Source of the DNA: an uncultured Nitratifractor sp.
GTDB taxonomy: Bacteria; Campylobacterota; Campylobacteria; Campylobacterales; Sulfurovaceae
DNA length: 39,796 nucleotides
Reading direction: 5' to 3'
Assembly: GCA_947311565.1 (NCBI GenBank)
Contig: CAMZLH010000018.1
Coordinates: forward strand, 1-39,796
In this document: one piece after another, positions 1 through 8,995 of the stretch
How positions within the stretch are numbered: position 1 is the first letter of the stretch
Layout: every line of letters starts with the position of its first letter
Position numbers and translations under genes: made by a program
The notes under the pieces: model-generated
Told to the model about the DNA's origin: nothing
What the model saw: the letters and a program-made list of their open reading frames with translations, nothing else
The model's database searches: none

Positions 1-1
1 A

Positions 2-1696
2 AATGGTAAGAAAGTTTTAGATGAAGAGAATAGTGAATTAATTATAGAAGAGAATGATGACTATATAGAGAACTTTTTTGGCGAAAATATTAATGTGACA
101 GCTATTGTGGGGAAGAATGGGAGTGGGAAGAGTAATGTATTTGAATCATTACTTTGTAATTTAATGTATGATGGTAATACGCCAATTGATGAGAGCATGG
201 GTATATTAAGTGTATTCTATAATGAATCAAATGAAAAATATTATTTTAAGGAATTAAGTGGTGGACTTCTAAATGTTAGAGTAAATAAAATAAATAATAC
301 AGTTATTTCTTTTGAGGATAGAGAAAAATATAGCTTAGGAGATAGTCAACCATTTACATTTCATTATAATTACAGTTTGGAATGGCTTGACACAAATGAA
401 AATAATTTAGATTTAGATAGGCTATATCATAAAACAGATGATTATAGTACTCCTATTTTATTACAGCCAAATAAGTCAGATAAAAAGATACATTTATCAA
501 ATATAGACTACCTAGCAACAAAAGATATGTTGTATTTTGCTATACAAAATAAAAAAACATTTGAAGATATTGAAAAGTTTTTTGTAGCTGAAAAATGTAA
601 ATTGTCATATGAATCAAGAAATATTTCAAAAAATAATGATTTTATTTTTTCAAAAACTGAAGAAATTGCATCAGAAGGTTGGAATGCTGATTATTTTAAA
701 AATTATTCATATTATTATATACTCAGAAAAACAATTGACAAATATAAAGATAGTGGCTATTCAGTTATTAAGAATGTAATCTTTAAGGAATTTTTGGAAC
801 AAGATAACTTAGATGAAAACTTTGATAGTTTAATTGGTTGCATAAAATCATATAAATTTGCTAATTTATATGATGATTCTATTGAATATAAAGTAAAAAA
901 AATAAAAGATACATTTGATTTTCTTGACTATATAGAGGAACATGAAACTGAAGATTTAGAATTTGAATTACTAAGTGGTGAAAAAGTTATAAATGAAAAT
1001 GAAAAACTTTTATTAAAACTTCCTCCTTGGGTAGATGTTGAATTTTTTGATAAAAATAATGTTTCATTTTACTCTTTGAGTTATGGACAAAAATTTATTA
1101 TTAAATTTATTTATAGTTTATTGAATCAATTAGAAAATATAAAAGCTCATGATTATAAAGATGTGATTTTGTTATTAGATGAAGTTGAGCAAGGTTTGCA
1201 TCCTCAGTGGCAAAAAGATTTTTTAAATTTTTTAATCAATGTGTTGAAAGAATATGATTCTTTTAAATTTAAAATAATTTGTTCTACACACTCACCATTT
1301 ATTTTGTCTGATTTGCCAATAGAAAATATCATCTTTTTAGATACCGATGAAAAGGGTAATTGTATAGTAGTCGATGGGCTTAATGATAAAAAAGAGACTT
1401 TTGGTGCAAATATCCATACCCTGCTAAGTGATAGCTTTTTTATGGAAGGTGGGCTTATGGGGGAGTTTGCAAAGAGAAAAATTCAAGAGATAATAGATTT
1501 TTTAAATGATAAAAAGAGTATTAATGAAATATCTGTTAAAGAAAATAATATCAAAAAAGTTATAGAAGCTATAGGAGAGACATTTTTAAAAGATAAGCTT
1601 TTGCAAATGTATGAAAAAAAGTATCCAAAAACTAATGAGGAGAGGATTAGAGAGTTAGAAGCTGAAATAGAAAGGATAAGAAGTGGTAAAGATTAA
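2..1696 (+). CDS. Septu/PtuA-like AAA (ABC-type) ATPase, 5' end cut by window
   Basis: An ATPase of the OLD/RecF/PtuA type, probably the nucleotide-sensing subunit of an anti-phage pair with the next gene. Seen: Walker A GKNGSGKS at about 109-132, an ABC signature-like SLSYGQK near 1075-1091, Walker B VILLLDEVEQGLHP near 1163-1203, an H-loop CSTHSPF near 1281-1301, and a C-terminal TFGANIHTLLSDSFF segment that I associate with ATPases partnered with HNH nucleases. The frame is open to the left edge and a plausible beta-strand precedes the Walker A, so the gene begins outside the window; the GTG at 95 is internal. The C-terminus is a charged helix. It overlaps the HNH gene by 14 bases, implying coupled expression. 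The ATPase fold is certain; the Septu assignment is inference from the pair. Confidence 0.8.
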   Translation, partial: NGKKVLDEENSELIIEENDDYIENFFGENINVTAIVGKNGSGKSNVFESLLCNLMYDGNTPIDESMGILSVFYNESNEKYYFKELSGGLLNVRVNKINNTVISFEDREKYSLGDSQPFTFHYNYSLEWLDTNENNLDLDRLYHKTDDYSTPILLQPNKSDKKIHLSNIDYLATKDMLYFAIQNKKTFEDIEKFFVAEKCKLSYESRNISKNNDFIFSKTEEIASEGWNADYFKNYSYYYILRKTIDKYKDSGYSVIKNVIFKEFLEQDNLDENFDSLIGCIKSYKFANLYDDSIEYKVKKIKDTFDFLDYIEEHETEDLEFELLSGEKVINENEKLLLKLPPWVDVEFFDKNNVSFYSLSYGQKFIIKFIYSLLNQLENIKAHDYKDVILLLDEVEQGLHPQWQKDFLNFLINVLKEYDSFKFKIICSTHSPFILSDLPIENIIFLDTDEKGNCIVVDGLNDKKETFGANIHTLLSDSFFMEGGLMGEFAKRKIQEIIDFLNDKKSINEISVKENNIKKVIEAIGETFLKDKLLQMYEKKYPKTNEERIRELEAEIERIRSGKD

Positions 1697-2594
1697 CTTT
1701 AATCCTAAACTTTTTGAAACTCATATTGTAGAGATAACATCATTTATTAAAAAAAAGGTCGATATTGCTTTAAAAAAATTTTATCTTTATAAAGAAACAA
1801 TAGATTGCTTAATTTATCTATCAAATAAACAAGAGATTAAAAAACTACTTTCTGCAAATGTTGAACAATTAAAATTATACATAAAATTTTTTGAAACCAA
1901 TTTTCCATCTTCTGTAAATACAGATAGCGAATTAAATAAAGTATTAAGATTTAAGATATTTGGAAAAGAATATGACAATTGGATTACAAGAACTAAATAT
2001 GGTGCATATAGATTTGTTAAAGAATTAGATTTAAAAACCTGTCCTTACTGCAATAGAAACTACACATTTACAGTTGTAAATGCAAATGGAAAAATGCGAC
2101 CACAAATAGATCACTTTTATCCAAAATCTAAATATCCATTTTTTGCTATGAGTTTTTATAATCTTATACCATCTTGTCCAAGTTGCAACCATACTAAAAA
2201 AGAAAAGTTTAGTAATGACTTGATAAATCCATATATTGTAAAAAATAAAGATATAAGTTTTACATATATACCAAATAAAATAAATTTTTCAGAAGTTGAA
2301 AAAAATAGATATAATTTTAATAGTTTTGATATAGAAATTAGTGGTAATTCAGCAAATATAGAAATTTTTAAATTAAAAGAACTTTATAAACAGCATAAAG
2401 ATATAGTGTTAGAACTACTTATCAAAAAAGCTTATTATCCAAAAAGTTATATAGAAGAACTTTCAAAGTTTGGTTTTAGTGAAGATGAGATTTATAGGTA
2501 TCTTTTTTCTAATTATAAACAAGATAAAGACTTACACAAACGCCCACTCTCTAAGCTTATTAAAGATATATCGAGTGAGCTTGGGATTTTATGA
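1683..2594 (+). CDS. HNH endonuclease, PtuB-like
   Basis: A 303-residue HNH nuclease, the likely effector of the ATPase/HNH pair. The HNH core is at residues 120-170: CPYC at 120-123, the catalytic DH at 143-144, NLIPSCPSC at 160-168, and a following NH. The paired CxxC motifs would hold a structural zinc. The N-terminal 115 residues are helical and lysine-rich. The start is GTG, 14 bases inside the ATPase gene, with an AAAGGA about 8 bases upstream, so the two are translationally linked. In Septu, PtuB is an HNH protein adjacent to the ATPase PtuA; length and arrangement fit. No reverse transcriptase or retron RNA is visible, though sequence upstream is missing. The low GC matches the ATPase gene rather than lpxB. 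Confidence 0.8.
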   Translation: MVKINFNPKLFETHIVEITSFIKKKVDIALKKFYLYKETIDCLIYLSNKQEIKKLLSANVEQLKLYIKFFETNFPSSVNTDSELNKVLRFKIFGKEYDNWITRTKYGAYRFVKELDLKTCPYCNRNYTFTVVNANGKMRPQIDHFYPKSKYPFFAMSFYNLIPSCPSCNHTKKEKFSNDLINPYIVKNKDISFTYIPNKINFSEVEKNRYNFNSFDIEISGNSANIEIFKLKELYKQHKDIVLELLIKKAYYPKSYIEELSKFGFSEDEIYRYLFSNYKQDKDLHKRPLSKLIKDISSELGIL

Positions 2595-2610
2595 GGTTAA
2601 AGGATAATAT

Positions 2611-3651
2611 TTGGCAAAGCAAAAGATTTTAGTTAGTGCGTTGGAGCATTCGGCAAATGTGCATCTTGGCTCAGTGTTGAAGCATTTGGATAGTTATGAG
2701 TTGGTGGGGGTTTTTAGTAGAGAGTTTGGAAGCCCAATAGTAGATATGCAAGAGAGGTCCATTATGGGGTTTAGTGATGCTATTAAGTCATTGCCGTTTT
2801 TTTTGAAATTGGCAAAGCAGATGGTAGAGTTAAGCAGTAGTGCCGACAAGGTGCTTTTAATTGATAGCTCTGGGTTTAATTTGCCTTTGGCTAAAAAGAT
2901 TAAAAAGAGGTATCCAAATAAGCAGATAATTTACTATATCTTGCCACAGGCTTGGGCTTGGAAGAAAAAGAGAGTCTTTGCACTTGCTAAAAATGTAGAT
3001 AGATTGCTATCTATTTTGCCGTTTGAAAAAGATATATATCCAAGCTATGCTAATATAGAGTATGTGGGGCATCCACTGCTTGACCAAATAAGAGAGTTTA
3101 AAACTTCTACTCCAAGCGAGGTTAAAAATATTCTGTTTATGCCTGGTAGCAGAAGAGCCGAGATTGCCAAGCTTATGCCAATATTTTGCGAAGTGGCAAA
3201 GCAGTTAAAACTAAATGCCACAATTGCTGTGCCAAAGCACTTTAAAGATAGTTTGGAAATTTATGGCAATCTTGATGGGTTTAATATTGAATACAACTCT
3301 AAAAAGGCTTTAAAAGAGGCTGATTTTGCTTTTATATGTAGTGGAACTGCTACTTTAGAGGCAGCTATTATTGGCACACCATTTGTATTAAGCTATATCG
3401 CAAAGCCGCTCGATTATTTTATTGGCACAAAGCTTATAAAGCTAAACTATATAGGACTAGCCAATATATTCTTTGAAAAGATGGGCAAAGATGCTATGCA
3501 TAAAGAGTTGTTACAAGATAAAGTAAATATAGAAAGCTTGGTAAGTGAGTTTAGTAATTTTGATTATAAAGGCTTTTTAGACTCTTCAAAAATTTTACGA
3601 AACTACTTAATAAGTGGTAGTAGCAAAAGAGTAAGTCATTTCTTAAATTAG
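2611..3651 (+). CDS. lpxB: Lipid-A-disaccharide synthase
   Basis: LpxB joins UDP-2,3-diacylglucosamine to lipid X to make the lipid A disaccharide at the inner face of the cytoplasmic membrane. The 346-residue GT-B protein shows the family motifs YYILPQAWAWKKKR, a glycine-rich GSRRAEI, and SGTATLEAAIIGTPFVLSY near the C-terminus. Length is normal for Campylobacterota LpxB. The start is TTG, preceded by AAAGGATAATAT with good spacing. It follows the HNH gene by 16 bases in the same direction, so it may be read through from the defence-like pair; that pair probably was inserted upstream of a core gene. It ends in a convergent arrangement with rpmA. Confidence 0.93.
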   Translation: MAKQKILVSALEHSANVHLGSVLKHLDSYELVGVFSREFGSPIVDMQERSIMGFSDAIKSLPFFLKLAKQMVELSSSADKVLLIDSSGFNLPLAKKIKKRYPNKQIIYYILPQAWAWKKKRVFALAKNVDRLLSILPFEKDIYPSYANIEYVGHPLLDQIREFKTSTPSEVKNILFMPGSRRAEIAKLMPIFCEVAKQLKLNATIAVPKHFKDSLEIYGNLDGFNIEYNSKKALKEADFAFICSGTATLEAAIIGTPFVLSYIAKPLDYFIGTKLIKLNYIGLANIFFEKMGKDAMHKELLQDKVNIESLVSEFSNFDYKGFLDSSKILRNYLISGSSKRVSHFLN

Positions 3652-3733
3652 AATTAATAAAGAGATACTTATTTTACAAGTTCTAGTAGTAATTTAAAAA
3701 TTATATAGTAAAATTTTGGGATTTATAGTAAAT

Positions 3734-3766
3734 TTTTAGTTTCAAAGAAAATCTCTGAAACTAAAA
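3734..3766. terminator. Bidirectional terminator between lpxB and rpmA
   Basis: Inverted repeat with 11-bp perfect arms (TTTTAGTTTCA / TGAAACTAAAA) and an 11-nt loop. The arm ends supply T-runs on either strand. It lies between the convergent lpxB and rpmA stop codons. Confidence 0.6.
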
Positions 3767-3773
3767 TAGTAGA

Positions 3774-4028
3774 TTATGCAGGAACTACAGATACTCTTTT
3801 TTTAGCTTTAGTTTTATTATCAAATTTAACAACACCTTCAACTACTGCAAAGATAGTATGATCTTTACCTAATCTAACGCCTGTACCTGGAACAACTTTT
3901 GTTCCTCTTTGTCTAATAATAATATTACCTGGTATAACTTTTTCGCCACCAAACTTTTTAACGCCTAAACGTCTTCCAGCTGAGTCACGATTGTTCTGAG
4001 TTGATCCCTGACCTTTCTTGTGTGCCAT
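3774..4028 (-). CDS. rpmA: 50S ribosomal protein L27
   Basis: L27 sits at the peptidyl-transferase centre of the large subunit. The 84-residue product begins [10 protein letters not shown] and contains [12 protein letters not shown] and the [13 protein letters not shown] core, all diagnostic. There is no cleaved Firmicutes-type N-terminal extension. The ATG has an AAGGAG Shine-Dalgarno a few bases upstream. It lies 9 bases after rplU and is co-transcribed with it, the usual rplU-rpmA order. Confidence 0.98.
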   Translation of the reverse strand: MAHKKGQGSTQNNRDSAGRRLGVKKFGGEKVIPGNIIIRQRGTKVVPGTGVRLGKDHTIFAVVEGVVKFDNKTKAKKRVSVVPA

Positions 4029-4037
4029 CTCTTCTCC

Positions 4038-4343
4038 TTATGCTATTTTAGTTATTCTAACTCTTGTAAAGTCTCTTCTGAAACCTCTTTTTAGTTTAGA
4101 ATCTTTTCTTCTTCTTTTCTTAAAGATAATAACTTTTCTATCTCTACCTTCGTTAATCACTTCGCCCTTAACTACTGCACCCTCTACTAATGGTGTTCCA
4201 ATTTTTAGTTCACCATCATTTAGCATTAGCACCTCTTTAAACTCTACCTCTGTTTTTGGCTCTAAGTTCATTTTATCAAAAGAGATGATATCACCCTCTT
4301 TAACTTTAAACTGTTGCCCACTTGCTTTGATAATTGCGTACAT
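4038..4343 (-). CDS. rplU: 50S ribosomal protein L21
   Basis: A 101-residue L21, a 23S rRNA-binding protein of the large subunit. It starts [18 protein letters not shown], the conserved L21 N-terminus, and ends with the basic [12 protein letters not shown] tail. First gene of the rplU-rpmA operon, with a clear -10 box upstream at 4384-4389. Confidence 0.98.
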   Translation of the reverse strand: MYAIIKASGQQFKVKEGDIISFDKMNLEPKTEVEFKEVLMLNDGELKIGTPLVEGAVVKGEVINEGRDRKVIIFKKRRRKDSKLKRGFRRDFTRVRITKIA

Positions 4344-4383
4344 TTTTACCCTTTAATTTGTCTCTAGACTCAATTAGTGCGGG

Positions 4384-4389
4384 ATTATA
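4384..4389 (-). promoter_or_regulatory. -10 box of the rplU-rpmA promoter
   Basis: A perfect TATAAT on the minus strand 41 bases before the rplU start. No good -35 is visible, as is usual for the housekeeping sigma factor in Campylobacterota. The G/C-containing bases just downstream fit a transcription start. Confidence 0.6.
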
Positions 4390-4460
4390 ACTAATTTGTC
4401 TTTAAATGAATTTTAAATTTTATATAAAATCTCAAATATTGTAAACTATTAGCAATTTTT

Positions 4461-5183
4461 TTACAAAAAACTGATTAACGAAGCTGTAATTGCAACATTT
4501 AAAGACTCTACATCTCTATTCATTGGAATTTTAACTTTTAACTCTGATAATTTACTAATCTCTTCGCTAACTCCCCTGCTCTCATTACCTAGTATAAATA
4601 TTGCATATTTAGGTATATCTAAACTAAAAAGATTCTCTTGGCTACTTAACTCTAAAGATATTAAAGTAGATTTAGACTCTAACGCTTTTAAGCTTTTATA
4701 TAGAGAGTTACTCTCTATAATTGGTAGTTTAAAAATTGTTCCAACACTAGCTTTTATTGTTAAAGCTGATACTAATGATGCACTACCTTTTTTAGGTAAA
4801 ATAATAGCATCTATATAGCCAGCAGTTGCAGAACGAATTATCATACCTAAATTTTGGGGGTTCTCTATACCATCTAGTGCTAAAACTCTATAGCTATCTA
4901 AATTATCTAAAAAGTCAATATCAACAAGATTATTCAGTATAATATCTAATGCAACGCCTTGATCTTGTTTTCTATTTTTACTAATTCGACTAAGAGTATC
5001 TTTATTATGGTATTTAATCTCTATATTTCGTTTTTTTGCTAATTTTGTAATTTTTGTTAGCTTATCAGACTCTTTATTAGATTTAGAGAGATGTAACGCA
5101 TAAATTTTAAGTTCAAAATTTTCTAGTGCCTCTAATACAGGATTTCTACCATATATAGTGATAAGATTTTTAGGTAGAGACAT
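4461..5183 (-). CDS. rlmB: 23S rRNA (guanosine-2'-O)-methyltransferase, TrmH/SPOUT family
   Basis: A SAM-dependent 2'-O-ribose methyltransferase of the SPOUT (knotted) class, best matched to RlmB, which modifies 23S rRNA. The 240 residues begin with the substrate-binding domain (IYGRNPVLEAL). The three SPOUT motifs follow in order: ENPQNLGMIIRSA, ILGNESRGVSEE and IPMNRDVESLNVAITASL, the last forming the knot and SAM pocket. Length is normal. The gene abuts the stop of the upstream membrane-protein gene. TrmH-like tRNA targets cannot be excluded from sequence alone. Confidence 0.88.
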   Translation of the reverse strand: MSLPKNLITIYGRNPVLEALENFELKIYALHLSKSNKESDKLTKITKLAKKRNIEIKYHNKDTLSRISKNRKQDQGVALDIILNNLVDIDFLDNLDSYRVLALDGIENPQNLGMIIRSATAGYIDAIILPKKGSASLVSALTIKASVGTIFKLPIIESNSLYKSLKALESKSTLISLELSSQENLFSLDIPKYAIFILGNESRGVSEEISKLSELKVKIPMNRDVESLNVAITASLISFL

Positions 5184-5642
5184 CTATAAAATATCTCTTA
5201 AAACAATAGCATAGTGCATTACAAATAGATTTAGAATAAAAATTAGCATAGATGAAGCACGAGATATAATATTCTCTATTTTTGTTCTCTCTTTACCATT
5301 TGTTCTATAAGCAATTATAAAATGTACTATTGTAGCAATTGTTAAGACAATTACTATAGATACTTTATAAATTAATGCATCTGAAATTTTACTGCTGTTA
5401 GGGTGTAGTAAGATATCAAAAAGATTATAGTTTATACCCAAAATAATACCAGTAGCAAGCAAGCTTATAAGCGCAAAAACTTCGAACCAGCCAAATATTG
5501 GTCCTACATGTGGATATACCTCTTTTTGTGCTTTTTTGTCTCTAAGTGTAACACCTAATACAAACATAAATACACTACCACCTATCCAAGATATAGCCAT
5601 AATCAGATGAATATGAAACGCCCACTCTTTTATAAAATCCAA
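5184..5642 (-). CDS. Small four-helix membrane protein, CopD/HemJ-like
   Basis: A 152-residue integral membrane protein with four predicted helices. Helix 1 contains HIHLIMAISWIGGSVFMF, with His residues and a W-x-GG pattern like the CopD (copper resistance D) and HemJ superfamily; helix 3 carries a further His (IATIVHFIIAY). This suggests a haem- or metal-binding membrane protein, but the specific role is unknown. It lies between lepA and rlmB with minimal spacing, so it is probably expressed with them. Confidence 0.6.
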   Translation of the reverse strand: MDFIKEWAFHIHLIMAISWIGGSVFMFVLGVTLRDKKAQKEVYPHVGPIFGWFEVFALISLLATGIILGINYNLFDILLHPNSSKISDALIYKVSIVIVLTIATIVHFIIAYRTNGKERTKIENIISRASSMLIFILNLFVMHYAIVLRDIL

Positions 5643-5652
5643 TAAAACCCCT

Positions 5653-7464
5653 TTATTTATCTATCTTAAGTACTGCCATAAATGCCTCTTGAGGCACCTG
5701 AACTTTACCAATAGCTTTCATTCTCTTCTTACCAGCTTTTTGCTTCTCTAGTAGCTTTCTTTTTCTAGTAATATCACCACCATAACACTTAGCAGTAACA
5801 TTTTTACCCATAGATTTAACATTACTTCTTGCAATTACATTATTTCCAATACTTGCTTGAATAGCAACTTCAAATAGTTGTCTTGGTATTAGCTCTTTTA
5901 GCTCATTAACAAATGCTAATCCTCGTGTTCTTGCCTTCTCTTTTGGTACTATTATAGATAGTGCATCTACCACTTCGCCTGCAACTTTTATATCTAGTTT
6001 AACTAAATCACCCTCTCTAAAACCTATTGGCTCATAATCAAAACTTGCATAACCTTTGGTAGTACTTTTTAGTTTATCGTAAAAATCCATAACTATTTCA
6101 TTCATAGGTATATCATACTCTAAAAGAACTCTATCTTCATTTATATAGTCCATTTTAATCTGAATACCTCTTCTATCGTTAAGAAGTTTAATTAAATTTC
6201 CTACAAAATCATTTGGTGTAAGAATTGTAGCTTTTACATATGGTTCGTAGATAGACTCTATTTTAGAAGCATCAGGTAGTTCACTTGGGTTTTGAACAAC
6301 TACTTGAGTTCCATCAGTCTGCTTTACTTCATATACAACTGTTGGTGCAGTAGCTATTAAATCTAAGTTAAACTCTCTCTCTAAACGCTCCTTAATAACC
6401 TCCATATGTAGCATACCTAAAAAACCTACCCTAAAGCCACTTCCAAGTGCTAAAGAACTCTCTGGTTCAAAAGCTAGAGCAGCATCATTTAATTTAAGCT
6501 TATTTAGTGCATCTCTTAAATCTTCAAACTTATCTGTCTCTATTGTATAGATTCCTGCAAATACAAAAGGCTTTGCAGGCTCGAATCCAGGAATTGGCTC
6601 TGCTGTTGGATTTTTATAGTCTGTAATTGTATCACCAACCTTTAGACCCTCTACCGTTTTTAAACCCATTACTACTATTCCAATCTCGCCAGTCTCTATA
6701 GAATTAGTTTTAATTGGTGCAATTGGGTTTGGATACATTAAGTTTAATACTTGATTCTCCTCTTTAGAGCCCATAATTTTAATCATCTGCCCTTTTTCGA
6801 TTTTACCATCAAATACTCTAACTAAAGCAAGAGCCCCTAAATAGTTATCGAACCAACTATCATATATTAAAGCTTTAGTTGGTGCATTTTCATCTCCTGT
6901 AGGTGCTGGAATTCTATCTACTATTGAATCTATTAAATCTTTTACACCTAAACCACTTTTAGCCGATACTAAATTATGCTCTGTACAATCTAAACCAATA
7001 GCATCTTCTACCTCTGTTAACACTCTATCTGGGTCTGCACTTGGTAGATCTATTTTATTAACAACAGGCAGTAACTCTAGGTTGTTATCTAGCGCTATAT
7101 ATACATTGGCAATTGTTTGTGCCTCTACACCTTGCGCAGCATCTACTATTAATAATGCACCTTCACTAGATGCAAGAGAACGGCTAACTTCATAACTAAA
7201 ATCAACATGTCCTGGAGTATCTATAAGATTTAAGATATATATCTCTCCATCTTTTTCATAATTTAAACGCACACTTTGAGCTTTTATTGTAATTCCACGC
7301 TCTTTTTCGATATCCATAGTATCCATTACTTGTGCACTCATTTTTCTATCGCTTACTGCTCCACACTCTTGGATAATTCTATCTGCTAGAGTAGATTTAC
7401 CATGATCAATATGTGCAATAATAGAGAAGTTCCTAATATTTACTTGCTGTATCTCTTTTGCCAT
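5653..7464 (-). CDS. lepA: Elongation factor 4 (LepA)
   Basis: A ribosome-bound GTPase that can back-translocate or assist stalled ribosomes. The 603 residues have the full GTPase set: AHIDHGKST (G1), RGITI (G2), DTPGHVDF (G3) and NKIDL (G4). The C-terminal domain unique to LepA is present, including [20 protein letters not shown]. coli LepA is 599 residues. It starts 8 bases downstream of the prs stop and probably shares its transcript. Confidence 0.97.
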   Translation of the reverse strand: MAKEIQQVNIRNFSIIAHIDHGKSTLADRIIQECGAVSDRKMSAQVMDTMDIEKERGITIKAQSVRLNYEKDGEIYILNLIDTPGHVDFSYEVSRSLASSEGALLIVDAAQGVEAQTIANVYIALDNNLELLPVVNKIDLPSADPDRVLTEVEDAIGLDCTEHNLVSAKSGLGVKDLIDSIVDRIPAPTGDENAPTKALIYDSWFDNYLGALALVRVFDGKIEKGQMIKIMGSKEENQVLNLMYPNPIAPIKTNSIETGEIGIVVMGLKTVEGLKVGDTITDYKNPTAEPIPGFEPAKPFVFAGIYTIETDKFEDLRDALNKLKLNDAALAFEPESSLALGSGFRVGFLGMLHMEVIKERLEREFNLDLIATAPTVVYEVKQTDGTQVVVQNPSELPDASKIESIYEPYVKATILTPNDFVGNLIKLLNDRRGIQIKMDYINEDRVLLEYDIPMNEIVMDFYDKLKSTTKGYASFDYEPIGFREGDLVKLDIKVAGEVVDALSIIVPKEKARTRGLAFVNELKELIPRQLFEVAIQASIGNNVIARSNVKSMGKNVTAKCYGGDITRKRKLLEKQKAGKKRMKAIGKVQVPQEAFMAVLKIDK

Positions 7465-7472
7465 TAATAACC

Positions 7473-8405
7473 TTAAAAATTAAAAAGTGAATTAACACTT
7501 TCATTATTATTTATTCTTCTAATTGACTCTCCAAGTAGATCAGCAATACTTAAAACAGTAATCTTAGCTGACTTTTGAGTTAACTGTATAGTATTAGATA
7601 CTACTAGTTCATCTAACTCACCATTCTCTATTCTGTCAAATGCCGGACCAGATAAAACTGGATGTGTACAGTAAGCCATAACAGATGTAGCCCCATTTGC
7701 TTTTAGTGCTTTTGCACCCTTTACCATTGTTCCTGCTGTATCTATCATATCATCTATTAGAACAATATCTTTCCCCTCTACGCTTCCAATTATATTCATA
7801 ACTTCAGCTTCGTTAGCTTTTTGACGACGCTTATCTACAATTACCATATCTAAGCCTAATTTCTCTGCAAAATATCTTGCTCTTGCTACCCCTCCAATAT
7901 CTGGAGAAGCGATAACTGGATTTTTAAGATTTTTATTTTTAATATAGTCCATAAATAGTGATGCCCCATATAAATTATCTACAGGAATATTAAAGAAACC
8001 TTGAATCTGAGAAGCATGTAGATCTACAGTTACAACTCTTGTAACGCCTGCTGTCTCTAACATATCTGCTACTAATTTTGCTGATATAGGAACTCTAGGT
8101 GCCGCCTTTCTGTCTTGTCTTGCATAGCCAAAATAGGGAATAATTGCCGTTATAGATTTAGCAGATGAACGCTTAAGAGCGTCAACCATAATTAAAAGTT
8201 CCATTAAATTAGCATTTGCAGGAGCAGAAGTTGGCTGAACAATATATACATCTTTTCCACGAACTGACTCTGCAATTTGTATATTTATCTCACCATCTGA
8301 AAAACGATTAATTTTTGCACCCGATAGTGGCATATCTAAATAGTTTGCTATCTCTTCTGAAAGATCTGGGTTAGCTGTGCCTGAAAAAATCATATAATTA
8401 CTCAT
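7473..8405 (-). CDS. prs: Ribose-phosphate pyrophosphokinase
   Basis: Makes PRPP from ribose 5-phosphate and ATP for purine, pyrimidine, histidine and NAD synthesis. At 310 residues it has the family length. Visible motifs are [21 protein letters not shown] (ATP site), [14 protein letters not shown] (metal site) and the PRPP loop [12 protein letters not shown]. An AAAGGT ribosome site precedes the ATG. It leads a prs-lepA-membrane protein-rlmB run. Confidence 0.97.
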   Translation of the reverse strand: MSNYMIFSGTANPDLSEEIANYLDMPLSGAKINRFSDGEINIQIAESVRGKDVYIVQPTSAPANANLMELLIMVDALKRSSAKSITAIIPYFGYARQDRKAAPRVPISAKLVADMLETAGVTRVVTVDLHASQIQGFFNIPVDNLYGASLFMDYIKNKNLKNPVIASPDIGGVARARYFAEKLGLDMVIVDKRRQKANEAEVMNIIGSVEGKDIVLIDDMIDTAGTMVKGAKALKANGATSVMAYCTHPVLSGPAFDRIENGELDELVVSNTIQLTQKSAKITVLSIADLLGESIRRINNNESVNSLFNF

Positions 8406-8450
8406 TGTCTACCTTTTAAACTTTTTTGAAATCTTACTCTATTTTTACTA

Positions 8451-8993
8451 TTATCTTGCTATTTTTTGTGCTATTTCTATAATTAGCTTATCAAAAAGCT
8501 CAGATAAGTTCCGAACTATACTATCTACATCTTTGCTACTCTCTCTTTTTAATAAAAAGTTTTTAGAGATAATTGTTGAACCAGAAGCTCTTGTTATGTA
8601 GTAACTACCATTAACTGCTACATATCCACTATCATACATAAAGTTATCTAGATGAATATCTACGATATATCCTATTTTACTCTTAGCCTCCCATGGGTAT
8701 AAAAATACATTTGGGTTACTTAGACTCTTCTTTAATATATTTATACTCTTTTGTGTCAAGAGTTTACTAGGTATATCAGCAAAATCTGCATCTAAACTCT
8801 TAACCTCTATGCCATCTTTTAGTAGAATATGTTCACTATCTAAATAACTTGGTACTACAACTTTTTTTATGCCAATATCTACTTTTGTATTAGCTATCTG
8901 TTCTATACTACTTGATGGAAAAATGTAACTACTACTTTTACTGCTACAACCACTAAGTAGCAATAGTAAAATTAAGAAAAATATACTTTTCAT
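8451..8993 (-). CDS. pqiC: PqiC-like outer-membrane lipoprotein of the PqiABC lipid transport system
   Basis: A 180-residue lipoprotein: a hydrophobic signal is followed by the lipobox LLLSGC, so the mature N-terminal Cys is at residue 16. The rest matches the ABC-transport auxiliary lipoprotein (DUF330/PqiC) pattern, with VVVPSYLD near the start, an ADFADIPS segment and a C-terminal amphipathic helix. In E. coli PqiC forms an outer-membrane ring that docks the PqiB tube. It begins 2 bases after pqiB and is the last gene of the pqi operon. Confidence 0.78.
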   Translation of the reverse strand: MKSIFFLILLLLLSGCSSKSSSYIFPSSSIEQIANTKVDIGIKKVVVPSYLDSEHILLKDGIEVKSLDADFADIPSKLLTQKSINILKKSLSNPNVFLYPWEAKSKIGYIVDIHLDNFMYDSGYVAVNGSYYITRASGSTIISKNFLLKRESSKDVDSIVRNLSELFDKLIIEIAQKIAR

Positions 8994-8995
8994 AT

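Noticed and set aside
1683-2594. ATPase/HNH pair as part of a retron (Ec78-type)
   Set aside because: No reverse transcriptase or msr/msd structure is visible between or after the genes; upstream sequence is missing, so Septu-like is the safer call.
6570-6600. A GGCTCGAATCC stretch resembling a tRNA T-arm
   Set aside because: It lies inside the lepA coding frame and no acceptor, D or anticodon stems can be built around it.
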